The position numbers were made by a program, and so were the translations under genes. A stretch of DNA of 64,000 bases from an uncultured bacterium (GTDB taxonomy: Bacteria; Cyanobacteriota; Vampirovibrionia; Gastranaerophilales; Gastranaerophilaceae): assembly GCA_905216055.1 (NCBI GenBank), contig CAJMSH010000003.1:193999-257998 (forward strand), in the 5' to 3' direction. Shown here in pieces: positions 36,275 through 45,266 of this stretch (the first letter of the stretch is position 1; each line of letters starts with the position of its first letter). The notes under the pieces were generated by a model. It was not told the DNA's origin and did not search any database. It was given only the letters and a program-made list of their open reading frames with translations.

Positions 36275-36364
36275 AGATACCCTACCTATTACTTAACCCA
36301 TTTATATTTTATAATAATTAAAGTCTGATTTAATCCTCTATTCGATTGAATTTATCGTAAAAAA

Positions 36365-36390
36365 AATCGTTGAACTAATTTTCAACGATT
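36365..36390 (-). terminator. Terminator of the small gene at 36462
   Basis: On the minus strand AATCGTTGAA and TTCAACGATT pair perfectly and are followed by a run of eight T. Confidence 0.85.
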
Positions 36391-36461
36391 ATGTATTGTT
36401 AATTAAAATTTAAAGCTATCCCAAATCTCGGCAGCCGATCTTAACTGCGGGGTTTTAACTT

Positions 36462-36674
36462 TTAAGGGGCTAAACCCTCTTTGTGAAATCTCACAAGTCT
36501 TGCAAGATGCCATTCTCTTGCACTTATTTCATCTATTTGATTTTTGATATCCTCAAGTTCCGCAAGCAGGGTATGCAAATCCTTCCTTTGCGGCTCCTGC
36601 TTTGCGAAACGTTCTTCATCTTCCAACCAAAACATTGGAAAACAATTATCTTCAAAAAGTTGTTTATCGTTCAT
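36462..36674 (-). CDS. Small coiled-coil protein
   Basis: A 70-residue protein with a heptad-like helix (LHTLLAELEDIKNQIDEISA) and an acidic N-terminal part (LFEDNCFPMFWLEDEE). AAGGGTGAAG precedes the ATG. It follows the 74-residue gene at 36720 and is closed by a strong terminator, so the two may be cotranscribed. Function unknown. Confidence 0.55.
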   Translation of the reverse strand: MNDKQLFEDNCFPMFWLEDEERFAKQEPQRKDLHTLLAELEDIKNQIDEISAREWHLARLVRFHKEGLAP

Positions 36675-36719
36675 AACACTTCACCCTTAGATTTTTAGAT
36701 ACACAAATTTAAGCAACAG

Positions 36720-36944
36720 TTACGCATTTTCCTTTTTTTGATATTGAGTGATAAATGAATGAATCATATCAACCAAATCAAAATTCCCATATTTAAACGG
36801 ATAAGGCTTTTTAGCATATTCGCTATCTGTTATATTTTGAAGCTCTCTAACTTGTTGGTAATCAAGTGAATTAAAATCAAAGCTTGTCATTTCACCGTAA
36901 TCCAACATCAAGTCTTCCATATCATTAAAATTTTGTTCTTCCAT
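36720..36944 (-). CDS. Small acidic protein
   Basis: A 74-residue acidic protein (MEEQNFNDMEDLMLDYGEMT at the start, then a YPFKYGNFDLVDMIHSFITQ helix). A good AAGGAGTG lies before the ATG, which supports real translation. No family is recognised. Confidence 0.55.
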   Translation of the reverse strand: MEEQNFNDMEDLMLDYGEMTSFDFNSLDYQQVRELQNITDSEYAKKPYPFKYGNFDLVDMIHSFITQYQKKENA

Positions 36945-37121
36945 GAGTACACACTCCTTATAAAATCTATCAACAAAATTTATATCGGCTTAATTTCGAC
37001 AAAACTTTAAGATTTTAAGTTCTTTTGTTACATATTTTTACAATCTCATCTTTTTGGGGGTTTGACATTTTTAGAAAAATCATTAACATGTTTTTGAGAA
37101 GTTAGTAATTGAGGTAGAATT

Positions 37122-37670
37122 ATGGCTAATAATAACGGAATATTATCCGGAGTTTATGCCGGATTAACTAATACATACTCCTATCTTGCATCACAGTATC
37201 CAAACGGTTTGACATTAGAAAACCTGACTGAAGCAAGAACCAAAACAACAAATCTTGGAGTGCTTAATCAAACATTTGCATCATATCTTCAAAACAACTT
37301 TGCATCTATTGACAACGATGGAGACGGAGTTATTACAGCAGATGAGATGAACAATTTGTCAAACCGCATATCAGCTCAAGGCTTAACTAAAGCAGAATTA
37401 ACACAGCTTTATGCCTCAGGAGCAAGCGGACTTTCAGAAAGCACAATGTCAAAAATTCTTGAGCACTTTGATGATATGGACACAAACCATGACGGAAGAA
37501 TTACAAGTGCTGAAATTTCTGCCTATGATGTAAATTGTGCCAGAATGGAAGTTGAAGATGAATTTAACAACAGACGTGCAACAGATATGTCAGTATTTTA
37601 CGGCGACAGTTCATCATCTTCAGACACATACAGCTTATTGAGTTACAAATACAAATCTAATAACGATTAA
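37122..37670 (+). CDS. EF-hand calcium-binding protein
   Basis: Two canonical EF-hand loops are present in 182 residues: DNDGDGVITADE at 64-75 and DTNHDGRITSAE at 120-131, each with acidic residues at positions 1, 3, 5 and 12. No signal peptide is visible at the N-terminus (MANNNGILSGVYAGL), and the tail is serine-rich. Calcium sensing or buffering is probable; target unknown. A TTGACA at 37063-37068 lies upstream. GAGG precedes the ATG. Confidence 0.85.
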   Translation: MANNNGILSGVYAGLTNTYSYLASQYPNGLTLENLTEARTKTTNLGVLNQTFASYLQNNFASIDNDGDGVITADEMNNLSNRISAQGLTKAELTQLYASGASGLSESTMSKILEHFDDMDTNHDGRITSAEISAYDVNCARMEVEDEFNNRRATDMSVFYGDSSSSSDTYSLLSYKYKSNND

Positions 37671-37759
37671 AAAAATCCCTATATATATATTTACACTAAA
37701 CTTAGTAACGATACATATTGGAAAGGAAATGGCTCTTTTTTATAAAAGGGTCATTTATT

Positions 37760-38347
37760 TTATGAATTAAGACTACTCAAATTCATAAAATGCTCAAATA
37801 TTTTTTCGTTATACCTGTTATCCACAGCACTAAATGGAAGAACTACTCCGCCAAATTGCTTTTCAATATTTTTTATAACATTGAGAGTTTTGGATTTTGG
37901 GACATAATCCATTTTGGTTACGATAGTGAATATCGGCAAATTGTAAGTTTCTACCCATTCTCTCATTTGAAAATCATTTTTTTGAATATCATGCCTGCCA
38001 TCGATTAATTGAACAAGAGATGTGATTTGTTCACGTTTAAGCAGATATTCTTCCAAATACTTTTGCCACCTGTTTTGAGCTTCTTTAGAGACTTTTGCAT
38101 AACCGTATCCCGGCAAATCAGCTATCATAAACTTATCAGAAAATTGAAAAAAGTTTATTAATCTTGTTTTACCAGGAGTATTCGAGGTTTTTGCGAGTTT
38201 TTTTTGATTTGCAAGCCCGTTGATAAAAGAGGATTTTCCGACATTAGAGCGGCCCAAAAGCGGAAATTCAGGCAGTGTATAATCCGGACACTGACTCAAT
38301 TTTTCTGCACTTATCAAAAATTTTGCCTGCATAAATTTTGTTGCCAT
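37760..38347 (-). CDS. engB: Ribosome biogenesis GTPase YsxC/EngB
   Basis: An essential GTPase for large-subunit assembly. The 195-residue protein has G1 GRSNVGKSSFING, G3 DLPGYGYAKVS and G4 TKMD; the KTSNTPGKTRLINFF switch I segment is typical. The ATG lies six bases after TATTAT (minus strand 38359-38354) without a Shine-Dalgarno sequence, another leaderless candidate. Confidence 0.96.
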   Translation of the reverse strand: MATKFMQAKFLISAEKLSQCPDYTLPEFPLLGRSNVGKSSFINGLANQKKLAKTSNTPGKTRLINFFQFSDKFMIADLPGYGYAKVSKEAQNRWQKYLEEYLLKREQITSLVQLIDGRHDIQKNDFQMREWVETYNLPIFTIVTKMDYVPKSKTLNVIKNIEKQFGGVVLPFSAVDNRYNEKIFEHFMNLSSLNS

Positions 38348-38440
38348 AAATTTATAATATCATAAATAAATAATAATTGACCTTTACCCTCAATATGATA
38401 AAAGAGTAAAGGTCAATTTTTCAAATTTTATAAAATATTA

Positions 38441-39292
38441 TTATAACAATTCTTTCAAATAATTTGGAAGCGCAAAACGTGCGTTGTGATAATCTCTGTT
38501 ATAAATTTTGCAAGTTTTGACAATATCTTCATATCTGTCTTCAGCAAAATAAGACAAAGGTTCAACATCAACAGAGCAGAATGCCCAAGCCCAATAACCT
38601 CCAGGGTATGTCGGAATATTTGATGTATATGTTGAACATACAGGGAAAACTTTTTTCAACAAGTTATACATTTTTCTGATTTCTTCCTTGTTTACAAACG
38701 GGCTTTCTGATTGAGCAGCAACAATTCCGCCTTTTTTCAATGAATTTTTTACATTAGTGTAAAATTCTTCGGTAAACAAGCCTTCTCCTGGTCCCATAGG
38801 GTCGGTTGAATCAATTAAGACAATATCATATTCATTCTTTTTATCTTTTATAAATTCAATTGCATCGCCAACCTGAATTTCAACACGAGGATCAGACAAA
38901 CCGCAAGAAATTGTAGGTAAAAATTCCTTACAAGCGTCAATTACCATTTCATCAATTTCAGCAAGTACAACTTTTTTCACTGACTTGTGTTTCAAAACTT
39001 CTCTAACTGTACCGCCGTCGCCTCCGCCAATAACCAAGACGCTTTCAGGATTTTTGTGGTGCATCATAGGAATATGTGCAATCATTTCATGATAATGATA
39101 TTCATCTCCCTCTGTTGTCATCATCAAATCATCAAGGGTCAAAACACGTCCAAGCGTACTATCTGTTTCAAAAACTTCTACTTTTTGAAAATCAGATTGC
39201 TTTGAAAATAAAACTTTTCCTGCCTTAATTGCAATCCCGAAACCTGAAGGTGTAATTTCGTGGTAATATCCGTTTTCTATTCCGTTTTTCAT
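38441..39292 (-). CDS. speE: Spermidine synthase
   Basis: Transfers the aminopropyl group from decarboxylated SAM to putrescine. The 283-residue protein has the N-terminal beta part (VEVFETDSTLGRVLTLDDLM), the nucleotide-binding GGGDGGTVREVLKH loop, LIDSTDPMGPGEGLF with the catalytic Asp and the QSESPFV segment. AAGGAT precedes the ATG. No SAM decarboxylase is adjacent. Confidence 0.96.
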   Translation of the reverse strand: MKNGIENGYYHEITPSGFGIAIKAGKVLFSKQSDFQKVEVFETDSTLGRVLTLDDLMMTTEGDEYHYHEMIAHIPMMHHKNPESVLVIGGGDGGTVREVLKHKSVKKVVLAEIDEMVIDACKEFLPTISCGLSDPRVEIQVGDAIEFIKDKKNEYDIVLIDSTDPMGPGEGLFTEEFYTNVKNSLKKGGIVAAQSESPFVNKEEIRKMYNLLKKVFPVCSTYTSNIPTYPGGYWAWAFCSVDVEPLSYFAEDRYEDIVKTCKIYNRDYHNARFALPNYLKELL

Positions 39293-39328
39293 TATTTATC
39301 CTTTCAATCTATGTGTATATCTATAATT

Positions 39329-39637
39329 TTATTCACCTAAAATATGAATATGCAGATGGAAAACTTCCTGTCCTGCTTCTTTTCCTGTATTAATTAATGT
39401 TTTATAAGATTTCAAACCTATTTTTTTCGTAGTTTCTTTAACAGCCATTAACAATTCACTCATCAAATTTTTATCTTCAAGCTCATTTAATGATGCAACA
39501 TGAACTTTTGGAACAACAAGAAGATGTATAGGAGCTTTAGGATTTATATCTTTAAACACAACTACATAATCGTTTTCATATACAAATTCTGTGTTAAAAT
39601 CACCGTTAATAATTTTACAAAATATACAATCTTCCAT
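39329..39637 (-). CDS. HIT-family hydrolase (HinT-like)
   Basis: A 102-residue nucleotide-phosphoramidate hydrolase. CIFCKIINGDFNTEFVYEND starts it and the catalytic triad HLHIHI is at the C-terminus after GQEVF. AAGGAGAG precedes the ATG. It lies upstream of speE on the same strand, 36 bases away, and may be cotranscribed. Confidence 0.93.
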   Translation of the reverse strand: MEDCIFCKIINGDFNTEFVYENDYVVVFKDINPKAPIHLLVVPKVHVASLNELEDKNLMSELLMAVKETTKKIGLKSYKTLINTGKEAGQEVFHLHIHILGE

Positions 39638-39781
39638 ATTCTCTCCTTTTATTACTATACTTATCTGACTGATGAATTTTTTTTTATTATAACTTAAAAA
39701 AATGTAAACTAACTTGCCATTTGAATTTATGTAAAGTAAAATAGAATTACTAATAGTCCTTGGGGAGGAAATTTAATATCT

Positions 39782-40954
39782 ATGCCGGAATTAGCAAGAC
39801 GACACTACGATAGACAACAATACAGGATTAATCAATACGATTCTGTTCACAATGTCGGAAATGTTAAAATCGTCAAAGAATCTTTAAATTCAAAACATAA
39901 AGTTAATACACAAAAAGTTCAAAGAAACTATTTAATTCACAGAATAGTTTCTATTGCCGTAATCTCATTATTTGGATTTACTATTTTGCCTTACGGCTTT
40001 AATAAAGTAACAAAGATGATGTTTAATCCGACGCCATACAAAAATATAAAAACGGATTATCACCAATTGCTATTCCCGACATCTGAATATTTGTCAAACA
40101 ACTGGTTTTTAGGCGAACGTTCACTTGAAGGAGCAAAAGTTAAAAAGCCTGAAATGGCTCCGCTTGTTCAAGGAACAGAAATGACCGGACTTGAAGATCA
40201 AATTAAGAATTTGGCTTCATTATATCCATCAATTCATCCGTCTGTTTACGTTTGGGATTATGAAACAGGAAATTACGCAGATATTAATGCTGATGAAATA
40301 TTCCCAACAGCAAGTATTATAAAACTTCCTGTACTTGTTCAACTATTCCGCTCTATTGAAAAGAACCAATTGACAATATATGATGAAATGCCTTTAACCG
40401 AGTATTACAGAACAGAAGGTTCAGGCAGTTTGCAATTCAAAGCCGCAAATTCAACATATACAATAGATACACTTGCAAGAATGATGATTACAGAATCTGA
40501 CAATTCTGCAACAAATATGATTATGTCAAAACTCGGTTCAATGACAGATATCAACTCAGGAATAAGAGAATGGGGCTTAAAACATACATACGTTCAAACT
40601 TGGCTTCCCGACCTTGGCGGAACAAACCATTCTACTGCTCGTGATATGGCTCAAATCCTTTACAACTTGGATAATCCAAAATTCTTGAGTAACACATCTC
40701 GTGAAAAAATATTTGATTATATGGGACATGTTCACAACAACAGACTAATTGCAGCAGGTTTACCTGCAAATGCCACATTCCTCCACAAAACAGGAGATAT
40801 CGGCAAAATGCTTGGTGATGCAGGAATTGTTTATGCTCCAAATGGCAAAAAATATATTGTTGTAATCTTTGCAAATCGTCCACATAATTCACCTCTTGGA
40901 AAAGAATTTATTGTAAAAGCTTCCGAAATAATCTATAACAACATGGTATATTAA
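39782..40954 (+). CDS. Membrane-anchored serine hydrolase of the beta-lactamase/PBP fold
   Basis: The 390-residue protein has one N-terminal membrane helix (residues about 52-72, RIVSIAVISLFGFTILPYGF) and an outward domain with SxxK (Ser178-Lys181 in PTASIIKLP), SDN (239-241) and KTG (336-338). This is the class A fold. The omega-loop glutamate (ExxLN) needed for beta-lactam hydrolysis is not seen: WLPDLGGTNHSTARDM occupies that region. A peptidoglycan peptidase or other serine hydrolase is therefore as likely as a lactamase. GGGGAGG precedes the ATG by 11 bases. Confidence 0.85.
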   Translation: MPELARRHYDRQQYRINQYDSVHNVGNVKIVKESLNSKHKVNTQKVQRNYLIHRIVSIAVISLFGFTILPYGFNKVTKMMFNPTPYKNIKTDYHQLLFPTSEYLSNNWFLGERSLEGAKVKKPEMAPLVQGTEMTGLEDQIKNLASLYPSIHPSVYVWDYETGNYADINADEIFPTASIIKLPVLVQLFRSIEKNQLTIYDEMPLTEYYRTEGSGSLQFKAANSTYTIDTLARMMITESDNSATNMIMSKLGSMTDINSGIREWGLKHTYVQTWLPDLGGTNHSTARDMAQILYNLDNPKFLSNTSREKIFDYMGHVHNNRLIAAGLPANATFLHKTGDIGKMLGDAGIVYAPNGKKYIVVIFANRPHNSPLGKEFIVKASEIIYNNMVY

Positions 40955-41063
40955 AAATTATCTTAATTTTTAATTATTTTATATAAAAATTTATATGATA
41001 TCCTTGACAAAGTTTTCTTTTTAGTATAAAGTTAGTCATGCCTAACAATTAACGAGGAAAATC

Positions 41064-42107
41064 ATGAAGATCTCAACACTATGCAAATATGTTGATCAGC
41101 CAATGATACTTAACAAATTGGACCAAAAAATGCCTGCTTTATTAATTGGAGCAGGAGGTAGCTATGGAGTCTTGAACACCATAAAACACAATAAAAAAGA
41201 CAAATTTGAAAGAGAACAAAAGCTTATACAAAACGCAATAGTAATCTCAAGTACAATTATTGCATCACTTATCGGCACCAGAGGATTAAAAATTGGAAAC
41301 AAAAAAATTATAAACGGATTAATGGAGAGAATTCATATAAGCGAATTACAAAAAATACAAACTGAAGCTGTAAATAATTTTATTTCACAGACAAAAATTA
41401 AAAATAAAGAAATTATAGAAACACTTGAAACTGCAAAACTAAAAGAATTATCTCCAAAACAAATTGAACTTTTATACAACAAACTTCCGAAATCATTAGA
41501 AAAACAAAAACTTTTTAACGTTATTCTTCCTGAAAATAAAAATTTAAATTCTAAAGAAATTTTTTCAGAAATTAAAAGATTATCTCTTTTAGGCTTAATA
41601 CCTGTAATAGGAGGAGTCATTGGAGGAATTATTGCTGATAAAATTACACATACAAATAATAGAAAAGAAACGGCCAATAAGATCAAAGAGGGCTTATACC
41701 AATATCTCGCCAATATTTTTTTATGTAACGTAGGTGCAGGTACTGCCCTTTTTATTTCAGAAAATCTTGAAAAAAAAGGAAAAATAAAACCACTCACTCC
41801 TATGAAAAAACTTGCTGTAATTCTTACAGGAATAACAACAACAGGCATTATTGGAGGAAGTTATATTGCAAATTATATTAGTAAAAAAATTATAAATCCG
41901 ATATTTAATGAAAGTAAAAATAACAAAAAAATTTACGATGAAAGAAAACCGGAAGCATTAGATATTGCATTACACGCTGATGATATTGCAACTGCTGGCA
42001 TTTTATCAGGATTTAAATGGATTGAACCTGCACTACCTTTTATGTATTTTATATCAGGATATAGAGCAGGTATAGGATACAGAAATAACAAAACTGAAAA
42101 TTTATAA
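41064..42107 (+). CDS. Lineage-type multi-helix membrane protein
   Basis: A 347-residue protein with hydrophobic stretches in the N-terminal part (ALLIGAGGSYGVLN, IVISSTIIASLIGTRGL), middle (LGLIPVIGGVIGGIIADKIT) and C-terminal half (LAVILTGITTTGIIGGSYIA), with charged helices between. TTGACA at 41004-41009 and GAGGAAAA before the ATG support expression. The general layout resembles the genes at 28769 and 55643. No function is recognised. Confidence 0.6.
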   Translation: MKISTLCKYVDQPMILNKLDQKMPALLIGAGGSYGVLNTIKHNKKDKFEREQKLIQNAIVISSTIIASLIGTRGLKIGNKKIINGLMERIHISELQKIQTEAVNNFISQTKIKNKEIIETLETAKLKELSPKQIELLYNKLPKSLEKQKLFNVILPENKNLNSKEIFSEIKRLSLLGLIPVIGGVIGGIIADKITHTNNRKETANKIKEGLYQYLANIFLCNVGAGTALFISENLEKKGKIKPLTPMKKLAVILTGITTTGIIGGSYIANYISKKIINPIFNESKNNKKIYDERKPEALDIALHADDIATAGILSGFKWIEPALPFMYFISGYRAGIGYRNNKTENL

Positions 42108-42149
42108 TTTTGTCAAATTATTTTCTACACACCTTCTTATATATAAAAT

Positions 42150-42180
42150 AACTCTCGAAAAGATTTCGAGAGTTTTCGTT
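42150..42180. terminator. Convergent terminator
   Basis: AACTCTCGAAA and TTTCGAGAGTT pair perfectly around AGA, followed by TTCGTTTT. It ends both the plus-strand membrane gene and the long minus-strand operon 50663-42187. Confidence 0.85.
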
Positions 42181-42186
42181 TTACAT

Positions 42187-42594
42187 CTAATACAATTTCT
42201 TAATTTCATCAGACAAATTTGATTTAACATATTTTGTTAATTTTGTCATATTATTAAAAAGTTTATCTGAAACAATATGTTCCATTTTACAAGCTATTTC
42301 CGCAGCTTCTTTAGGTTCAATACTTAAAACCTCAATAAAAAATTCAGACAAATTATCATGTTTTGCCAAAATTTTTTCTGCAATTTTTTTACCGGTATCT
42401 GTCAAAGTAATTGGAGAATATGGCAAATAATTTATCAGTTTTTTGTCAGCAAGTATATTTAAAGCCCCAGTTACAGAAGCTTTCTTTACATTTAAAGCAT
42501 TAGCAATTGCAGTAACTTTAGCCTGTCCATTTTTAAGAACTTGATTATAAATCTCTTCAATATAATCTTCTAAACTAAAAGAAAGTTTTTCCAT
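42187..42594 (-). CDS. DtxR/MntR-family metal-dependent regulator
   Basis: The 135-residue protein has an N-terminal winged helix (LEDYIEEIYNQVLKNGQAKV, KKASVTGALNILADKKLI) and the dimer and metal part HDNLSEFFIEVLSI...CKMEHIVSD, whose Cys, Met, Glu and His fit the metal ligands of DtxR/MntR proteins. No SH3-like third domain is present, as in MntR. It would sense iron or manganese. Its ATG follows the HAD stop with no gap (TAAATG), so it is the last gene of the polyene-type operon. Confidence 0.9.
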   Translation of the reverse strand: MEKLSFSLEDYIEEIYNQVLKNGQAKVTAIANALNVKKASVTGALNILADKKLINYLPYSPITLTDTGKKIAEKILAKHDNLSEFFIEVLSIEPKEAAEIACKMEHIVSDKLFNNMTKLTKYVKSNLSDEIKKLY

Positions 42595-43233
42595 TTACAA
42601 ACCCTTAATTATAACATTAATATCATTTGGATTATCAATTATAAAATTAGCACCTTTAAGATATTCTCTGTCGCGAAAACCCCAAGTTACACCAATACAA
42701 GGGAGGTTAGCATTTTTAGCAGTTGCGACATCAACATCAGAATCTCCGACATATATTGTCGATAATTTATCAGCGCCTAATTCACGCATCGCCTTAAAAA
42801 CACCGTCAGGTGCAGGTTTTTTAGGAACATCATCAGCCTGCCCTATTGCAATATCTATCAAATCTGCAAAATATTTTTTGCATAATTCTTTCACCGCAGA
42901 ATCAAATTTATTAGACACAACACCTATTTTAATACCATCAGATTTCAAGTTTGATAGTATCTTTAGGATACCATCATAAGGGGCTGTATGATTGTACATA
43001 ATTTCAGAATAATTTTTTTTGAAAACTGAAAGACATTCCTCCACATTTTGACAATTTTCAGGAACGGCACGCTCAATGAGTTTTCGGACCCCGTTTCCGA
43101 CAAAACATCTAACCTCTTTTAAAGTCCTTGTCGGATAATTGTATTTTGAAAGTGCAAAATTTGTTGCCTCTTTCAAGTCTTCTAATGTGTTTAATAAAGT
43201 TCCGTCTAAATCAAAAATAACCGTTTTTATCAT
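42595..43233 (-). CDS. HAD-superfamily phosphatase (phosphoglycolate phosphatase-like)
   Basis: The 212-residue protein has the HAD motifs FDLDGTLLNTLEDL (nucleophile Asp), VVSNKF and VGDSDVDVATAKNA with a C1-type cap between. KPAPDGVFKAM is typical of the Gph/PpaX group. The substrate may be 2-phosphoglycolate or pyrophosphate. It lies 24 bases after the acyltransferase and directly abuts the regulator gene. Confidence 0.87.
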   Translation of the reverse strand: MIKTVIFDLDGTLLNTLEDLKEATNFALSKYNYPTRTLKEVRCFVGNGVRKLIERAVPENCQNVEECLSVFKKNYSEIMYNHTAPYDGILKILSNLKSDGIKIGVVSNKFDSAVKELCKKYFADLIDIAIGQADDVPKKPAPDGVFKAMRELGADKLSTIYVGDSDVDVATAKNANLPCIGVTWGFRDREYLKGANFIIDNPNDINVIIKGL

Positions 43234-43257
43234 ACCTAAATTTTAGCACAGAAAAAA

Positions 43258-44157
43258 TTAATCAAAAAAATCATAAAAATGATAAAACTGTAACGGATAT
43301 TTTTTAGTTAAAGCTTCTAAAAATTTTACATATCTTTTTTCAAGTTCAGCAAGCTTTTCACGACGTTTCCCTTCAAAGTCAAATTTTTCAATATGAATAG
43401 CGTACTTATCATTTTTTTCTTTTGTACACACAATAAAATAAATCGGCACATCCATCATCAATGCAAATCTAAAAGTTCCGACAGGAAATTTTGCATCATG
43501 CCCTAAAAATTCGGCAGAAAAAACAGCGTCAGCATTATGAGCAGAAACCCTATCCCCTGCTATAAATACAATCTCACCGTTATCAAGTTTATCTTTTACT
43601 TCAATAGAAGTTGTCAAATCAATATTTTCAACAGGGTAAACATTAACAGGATCATCACTGCATATACTTTTTATAAAGCTTTTAAAAATTTTGCATTGAT
43701 TAACCTCTAAAAACATATTAGGTTTGAGCCATTCAATTTCAGTTCCTGATTTAAAAAATGTTCTCATAGCATTAATATTTCCAAGATGCGAACACAAAAA
43801 ACATACACCTTTTTTAGCAAAAAAATCTTTATATAAAATCTCTTTTTGAGCTTCGTCCGTAAAATAAATATTTTGGATACCAAAGCTGTCAAGATGAATT
43901 ATCATAGTATCAACCAAGCTGTACGCATAACTCAAAAAATGTTTAAAAGCCTGAATAATACTACCGTTTCCAGATGCAATTTTTTGGAACTTTTGAGAAC
44001 ATTTACGAATTTTTGGAGCACCGAGAAATGCAAACAGAGTAACAAAAAACACTATAAATTTAACAGGTTTTTTGCCTGCAAGTTTATAAACATACCATAA
44101 AATCTTTAATCTTTTACGTCCTGCAGCTTGTTCTTCAACTTCGTACCATTTCAACAT
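43258..44157 (-). CDS. Lysophospholipid-type acyltransferase (COG4261-like)
   Basis: The 299-residue protein resembles LpxL/HtrB-like acyltransferases: one N-terminal membrane stretch (KFIVFFVTLFAFLGAP), a SHLGNINAM motif in place of HxxxxD/E, IVFIAGDRVS, and KFPVGTFRFALMMDVPIYFI. Predicted acyltransferases of this group occur in aryl-polyene clusters and are thought to attach the polyene acyl chain to a lipid or sugar acceptor. It follows the methyltransferase gene by 28 bases. Confidence 0.8.
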   Translation of the reverse strand: MLKWYEVEEQAAGRKRLKILWYVYKLAGKKPVKFIVFFVTLFAFLGAPKIRKCSQKFQKIASGNGSIIQAFKHFLSYAYSLVDTMIIHLDSFGIQNIYFTDEAQKEILYKDFFAKKGVCFLCSHLGNINAMRTFFKSGTEIEWLKPNMFLEVNQCKIFKSFIKSICSDDPVNVYPVENIDLTTSIEVKDKLDNGEIVFIAGDRVSAHNADAVFSAEFLGHDAKFPVGTFRFALMMDVPIYFIVCTKEKNDKYAIHIEKFDFEGKRREKLAELEKRYVKFLEALTKKYPLQFYHFYDFFD

Positions 44158-44185
44158 TTCTACAAACCGGCTTTCTTTCTATAAT

Positions 44186-45238
44186 TTAATCACAAGTTAC
44201 TTCCAAAAGCGTATAATCATGAACTCCGATATTTTCGTATTTATTATTTAGTTTTAAACCGGCTTTTTCAATCATTTCAATCATACGTTTTTCACTATAC
44301 ATTTTACTTTTACCGTTAGCCATGCAAGTGAAATAAAGCGAAATATGAACAAGTGAATAAACAGCACCATCAAACAATTGTTTATCCGTAAAAGGTTCAA
44401 GAATAAATATTTTTGTATCTTTATCCATTGATTTTTTAATATTTTTTAGAATGTGAATAACCTGCTCTTCTGAAAAACAATCCAAAAATTGGCTCATAAA
44501 AACAGCACCGCAAATTTTTGGCAAATCAGATTTCAACACATCAACTCCGAAAAATCTTAATCTGTCATTTTTCAGATGTTTCTTAGCTTCCTCAATATTT
44601 TCAGGTAAGTCAATCATATTAACAATACAATTTTTATCAAATTCAAGACATGCACGCTCAAATTTGCCTGTATTACCGCCAATATCGAAAACCTGTTGAG
44701 GAGAAGATGAAAAAATGATTTTCAAAACTTCATCAAAACACCTGTCAGAATAAAAATGGTCAAATTCAAACCAGCTCTTTTTAACATTTTCAGGCAATAA
44801 ATGAAGTGCATTGTAAATCGTTTCATAATCGCCAATAAATTTTCTACACCCCAAAGGCTCAGCAGTCGTAAAAGAATCAGCAAGCTCTGAAGCACCGAGA
44901 TAACAAACATCATTTACAAAATTGAAATTAACCTTTGTCATCTCATTATTTAAAAAAGCTGAAGCTACAAGAGAATTTACATACTTGTCCTCTTTTTTAA
45001 TAACAAGTCCCGAAACACATCCGACCTCCAATAAAGTTTCCGCAGTATATTTTGAGACATTACAATTTTCCATAATCTCGCTTACGGTAGACGGATTTTC
45101 CTCCAAAAATTTTAAAATCCCGAATTTCAACATTGAATTTACTGCCTGAAATGTTAACGGGGCAAAAGCTATTTTTTGAGCATCTGCCAATGCCTTTACC
45201 TGTGGTGAAATATGTCTTTTTAATCTCCTGTATTTCAT
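44186..45238 (-). CDS. SAM-dependent O-methyltransferase (family 2-like)
   Basis: The 350-residue enzyme has an N-terminal winged-helix dimerisation domain (FGILKFLEENPSTVSEIMEN, CVSGLVIKKEDKYVNS) and a SAM-binding part with VFDIGGNTGKFERACLEF, MIDLPENIEEA and FILEPFTDKQ. This is the layout of phenol and polyketide O-methyltransferases. In the operon context it may methylate an aromatic head group or a related hydroxyl. It follows the MMPL exporter by 28 bases. Confidence 0.83.
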   Translation of the reverse strand: MKYRRLKRHISPQVKALADAQKIAFAPLTFQAVNSMLKFGILKFLEENPSTVSEIMENCNVSKYTAETLLEVGCVSGLVIKKEDKYVNSLVASAFLNNEMTKVNFNFVNDVCYLGASELADSFTTAEPLGCRKFIGDYETIYNALHLLPENVKKSWFEFDHFYSDRCFDEVLKIIFSSSPQQVFDIGGNTGKFERACLEFDKNCIVNMIDLPENIEEAKKHLKNDRLRFFGVDVLKSDLPKICGAVFMSQFLDCFSEEQVIHILKNIKKSMDKDTKIFILEPFTDKQLFDGAVYSLVHISLYFTCMANGKSKMYSEKRMIEMIEKAGLKLNNKYENIGVHDYTLLEVTCD

Positions 45239-45266
45239 TATTACCTCTTTTTATTCTTAAAAATAA

